This document shows positions 63,546-64,000 of a DNA stretch of 64,000 bases, piece by piece. The notes under the pieces were generated by a model, which made no database searches, was not told the DNA's origin, and saw only the letters and a program-made list of their open reading frames with translations. The stretch lies in NCBI GenBank assembly GCA_021203305.1, contig JAJQBK010000058.1, positions 32,771 to 96,770 on the forward strand, written 5' to 3'. Position numbers and translations under genes: made by a program. Each line of letters begins with the position of its first letter. Position 1 is the first letter of the stretch. This DNA is from Lachnospiraceae bacterium (GTDB lineage Bacteria; Bacillota; Clostridia; Lachnospirales; Lachnospiraceae).

Positions 63546-64000
63546 ATGAAAACAATATTACTTATGCGACATTCTATCCCATCTAAAGATAAACTAAGTG
63601 AAGAAGGTATTCTGCTCACAGAAAAAGTAAAAACATCAGTTCATGAAAAATATCAGAATGTATATTCATCTCCGATTGTCAGGGCGTATGAAACTGCACA
63701 GATTTTTTCTTCTGATGTTCAGGTTATTCCTGATTTAAAAGAACGGGAAATTGGTATAGCTAAGGAAGATTTTTGGCTGAAGCAATATCAAAACTATAAT
63801 TACAAAAATCAGGATGGTGAAAGTCTTAATGAAACAAAGTTGAGAATGAGACATGCAATTGATTTCATATTAAAACAAATGTCAGAGGATTCCTGTTCAT
63901 TAGTAATTTCTCATGCGACTGCAATATGTGCATATTTATCGAACTATTGTATCGTTAACGTGATTGATACAGATAATAAAACCAGAAACGTTATTTTCGG
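63546..64000 (+). CDS. Histidine phosphatase family protein, cut by window end
   Basis: At least 151 codons, open at the right edge. MKTILLMRHSIPSKD holds the RH catalytic motif (RHS here instead of RHG), VYSSPIVRAYETAQIF the second Arg, KEREIGIAKEDF the Glu region and LVISHATAICAYL the second His. Phosphoglycerate-mutase-like phosphatase of unknown substrate. GAGGTG nine bases before the ATG. The base composition is AT-rich compared with the rest, suggesting recent acquisition. Confidence 0.85.
   Translation, partial: MKTILLMRHSIPSKDKLSEEGILLTEKVKTSVHEKYQNVYSSPIVRAYETAQIFSSDVQVIPDLKEREIGIAKEDFWLKQYQNYNYKNQDGESLNETKLRMRHAIDFILKQMSEDSCSLVISHATAICAYLSNYCIVNVIDTDNKTRNVIF

Overview
The window looks like a chromosomal segment of a spore-forming, moderately GC-rich Clostridia, most likely Lachnospiraceae. 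The grounds are the gene content: a division and cell-wall cluster that runs into spoIIGA and sigE, a separate AICAR transformylase followed by an archaeal-type PurO IMP cyclohydrolase, DUF1836 and YerC/TrpR-like regulators, an FMN-riboswitch RibU transporter, and strong GGAGG ribosome binding sites. No rRNA, CRISPR array, intact insertion sequence or intact prophage is visible. Most genes are on the minus strand.

Layout. 1-9 kb: nucleotide genes (purE, pyrE, pyrF), a HicAB toxin-antitoxin pair, pyruvate kinase, a PBECR4-domain protein, a candidate structured RNA and a polar amino-acid ABC transporter. 9-20 kb: a ComEC-like MBL hydrolase, an SH3b surface protein, carbamate kinase, a MATE exporter, tRNA-Met and tRNA-Val, a GH28 glycosidase, an AAA ATPase/nuclease-like protein and a C39 peptidase. 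20-35 kb: HAD phosphatase, the last purine steps (purO plus AICARFT), guaB, several Clostridia-specific proteins of unknown function, YerC, a degenerate LytM protein, RibU, a decayed HigBA module, and the uracil salvage pair uraA/upp. 35-50 kb: sigE, spoIIGA, ftsZ, divIB/ftsQ, ftsW/spoVE, murD, mraY, two penicillin-binding proteins, an ftsL-like gene, rsmH and mraZ. All are on the minus strand, and a likely MraZ-controlled promoter stands at the head of the main cluster. 50-64 kb: an SDR, an Rpn-type nuclease, pepC, a sucrose/alpha-glucoside cluster (LacI, sugar-binding lipoprotein, GH13, GH32, fructokinase), a GH1 6-phospho-beta-glucosidase, tRNA-Val(CAC), a truncated HicB and a histidine phosphatase cut by the window end.

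How the genes work together. purE, AICARFT, PurO and GuaB cover parts of IMP and GMP synthesis. PyrE and PyrF make UMP from orotate, and UraA plus Upp salvage uracil. The cell-division cluster supplies lipid I synthesis (MraY), MurD, septal polymerase and transpeptidases (FtsW, PBPs) and FtsZ, and continues into the pro-sigma-E and SpoIIGA pair that starts the mother-cell sporulation programme. The sugar cluster should bind an oligosaccharide outside the cell, cleave it inside with GH13/GH32 and phosphorylate the fructose, but the ABC permeases are not in the window.

The most unusual signal is a recurring pattern of different short tandem repeats (18-45 bp units) sitting on or just after the 3' end of genes, often duplicating the stop codon: guaB, the MBL gene, yerC, higA, rsmH, and just downstream of ribU and lacI. 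Several families of small dispersed inverted-repeat elements fill intergenic gaps, and two stand-alone transcription units look like undescribed small RNAs.
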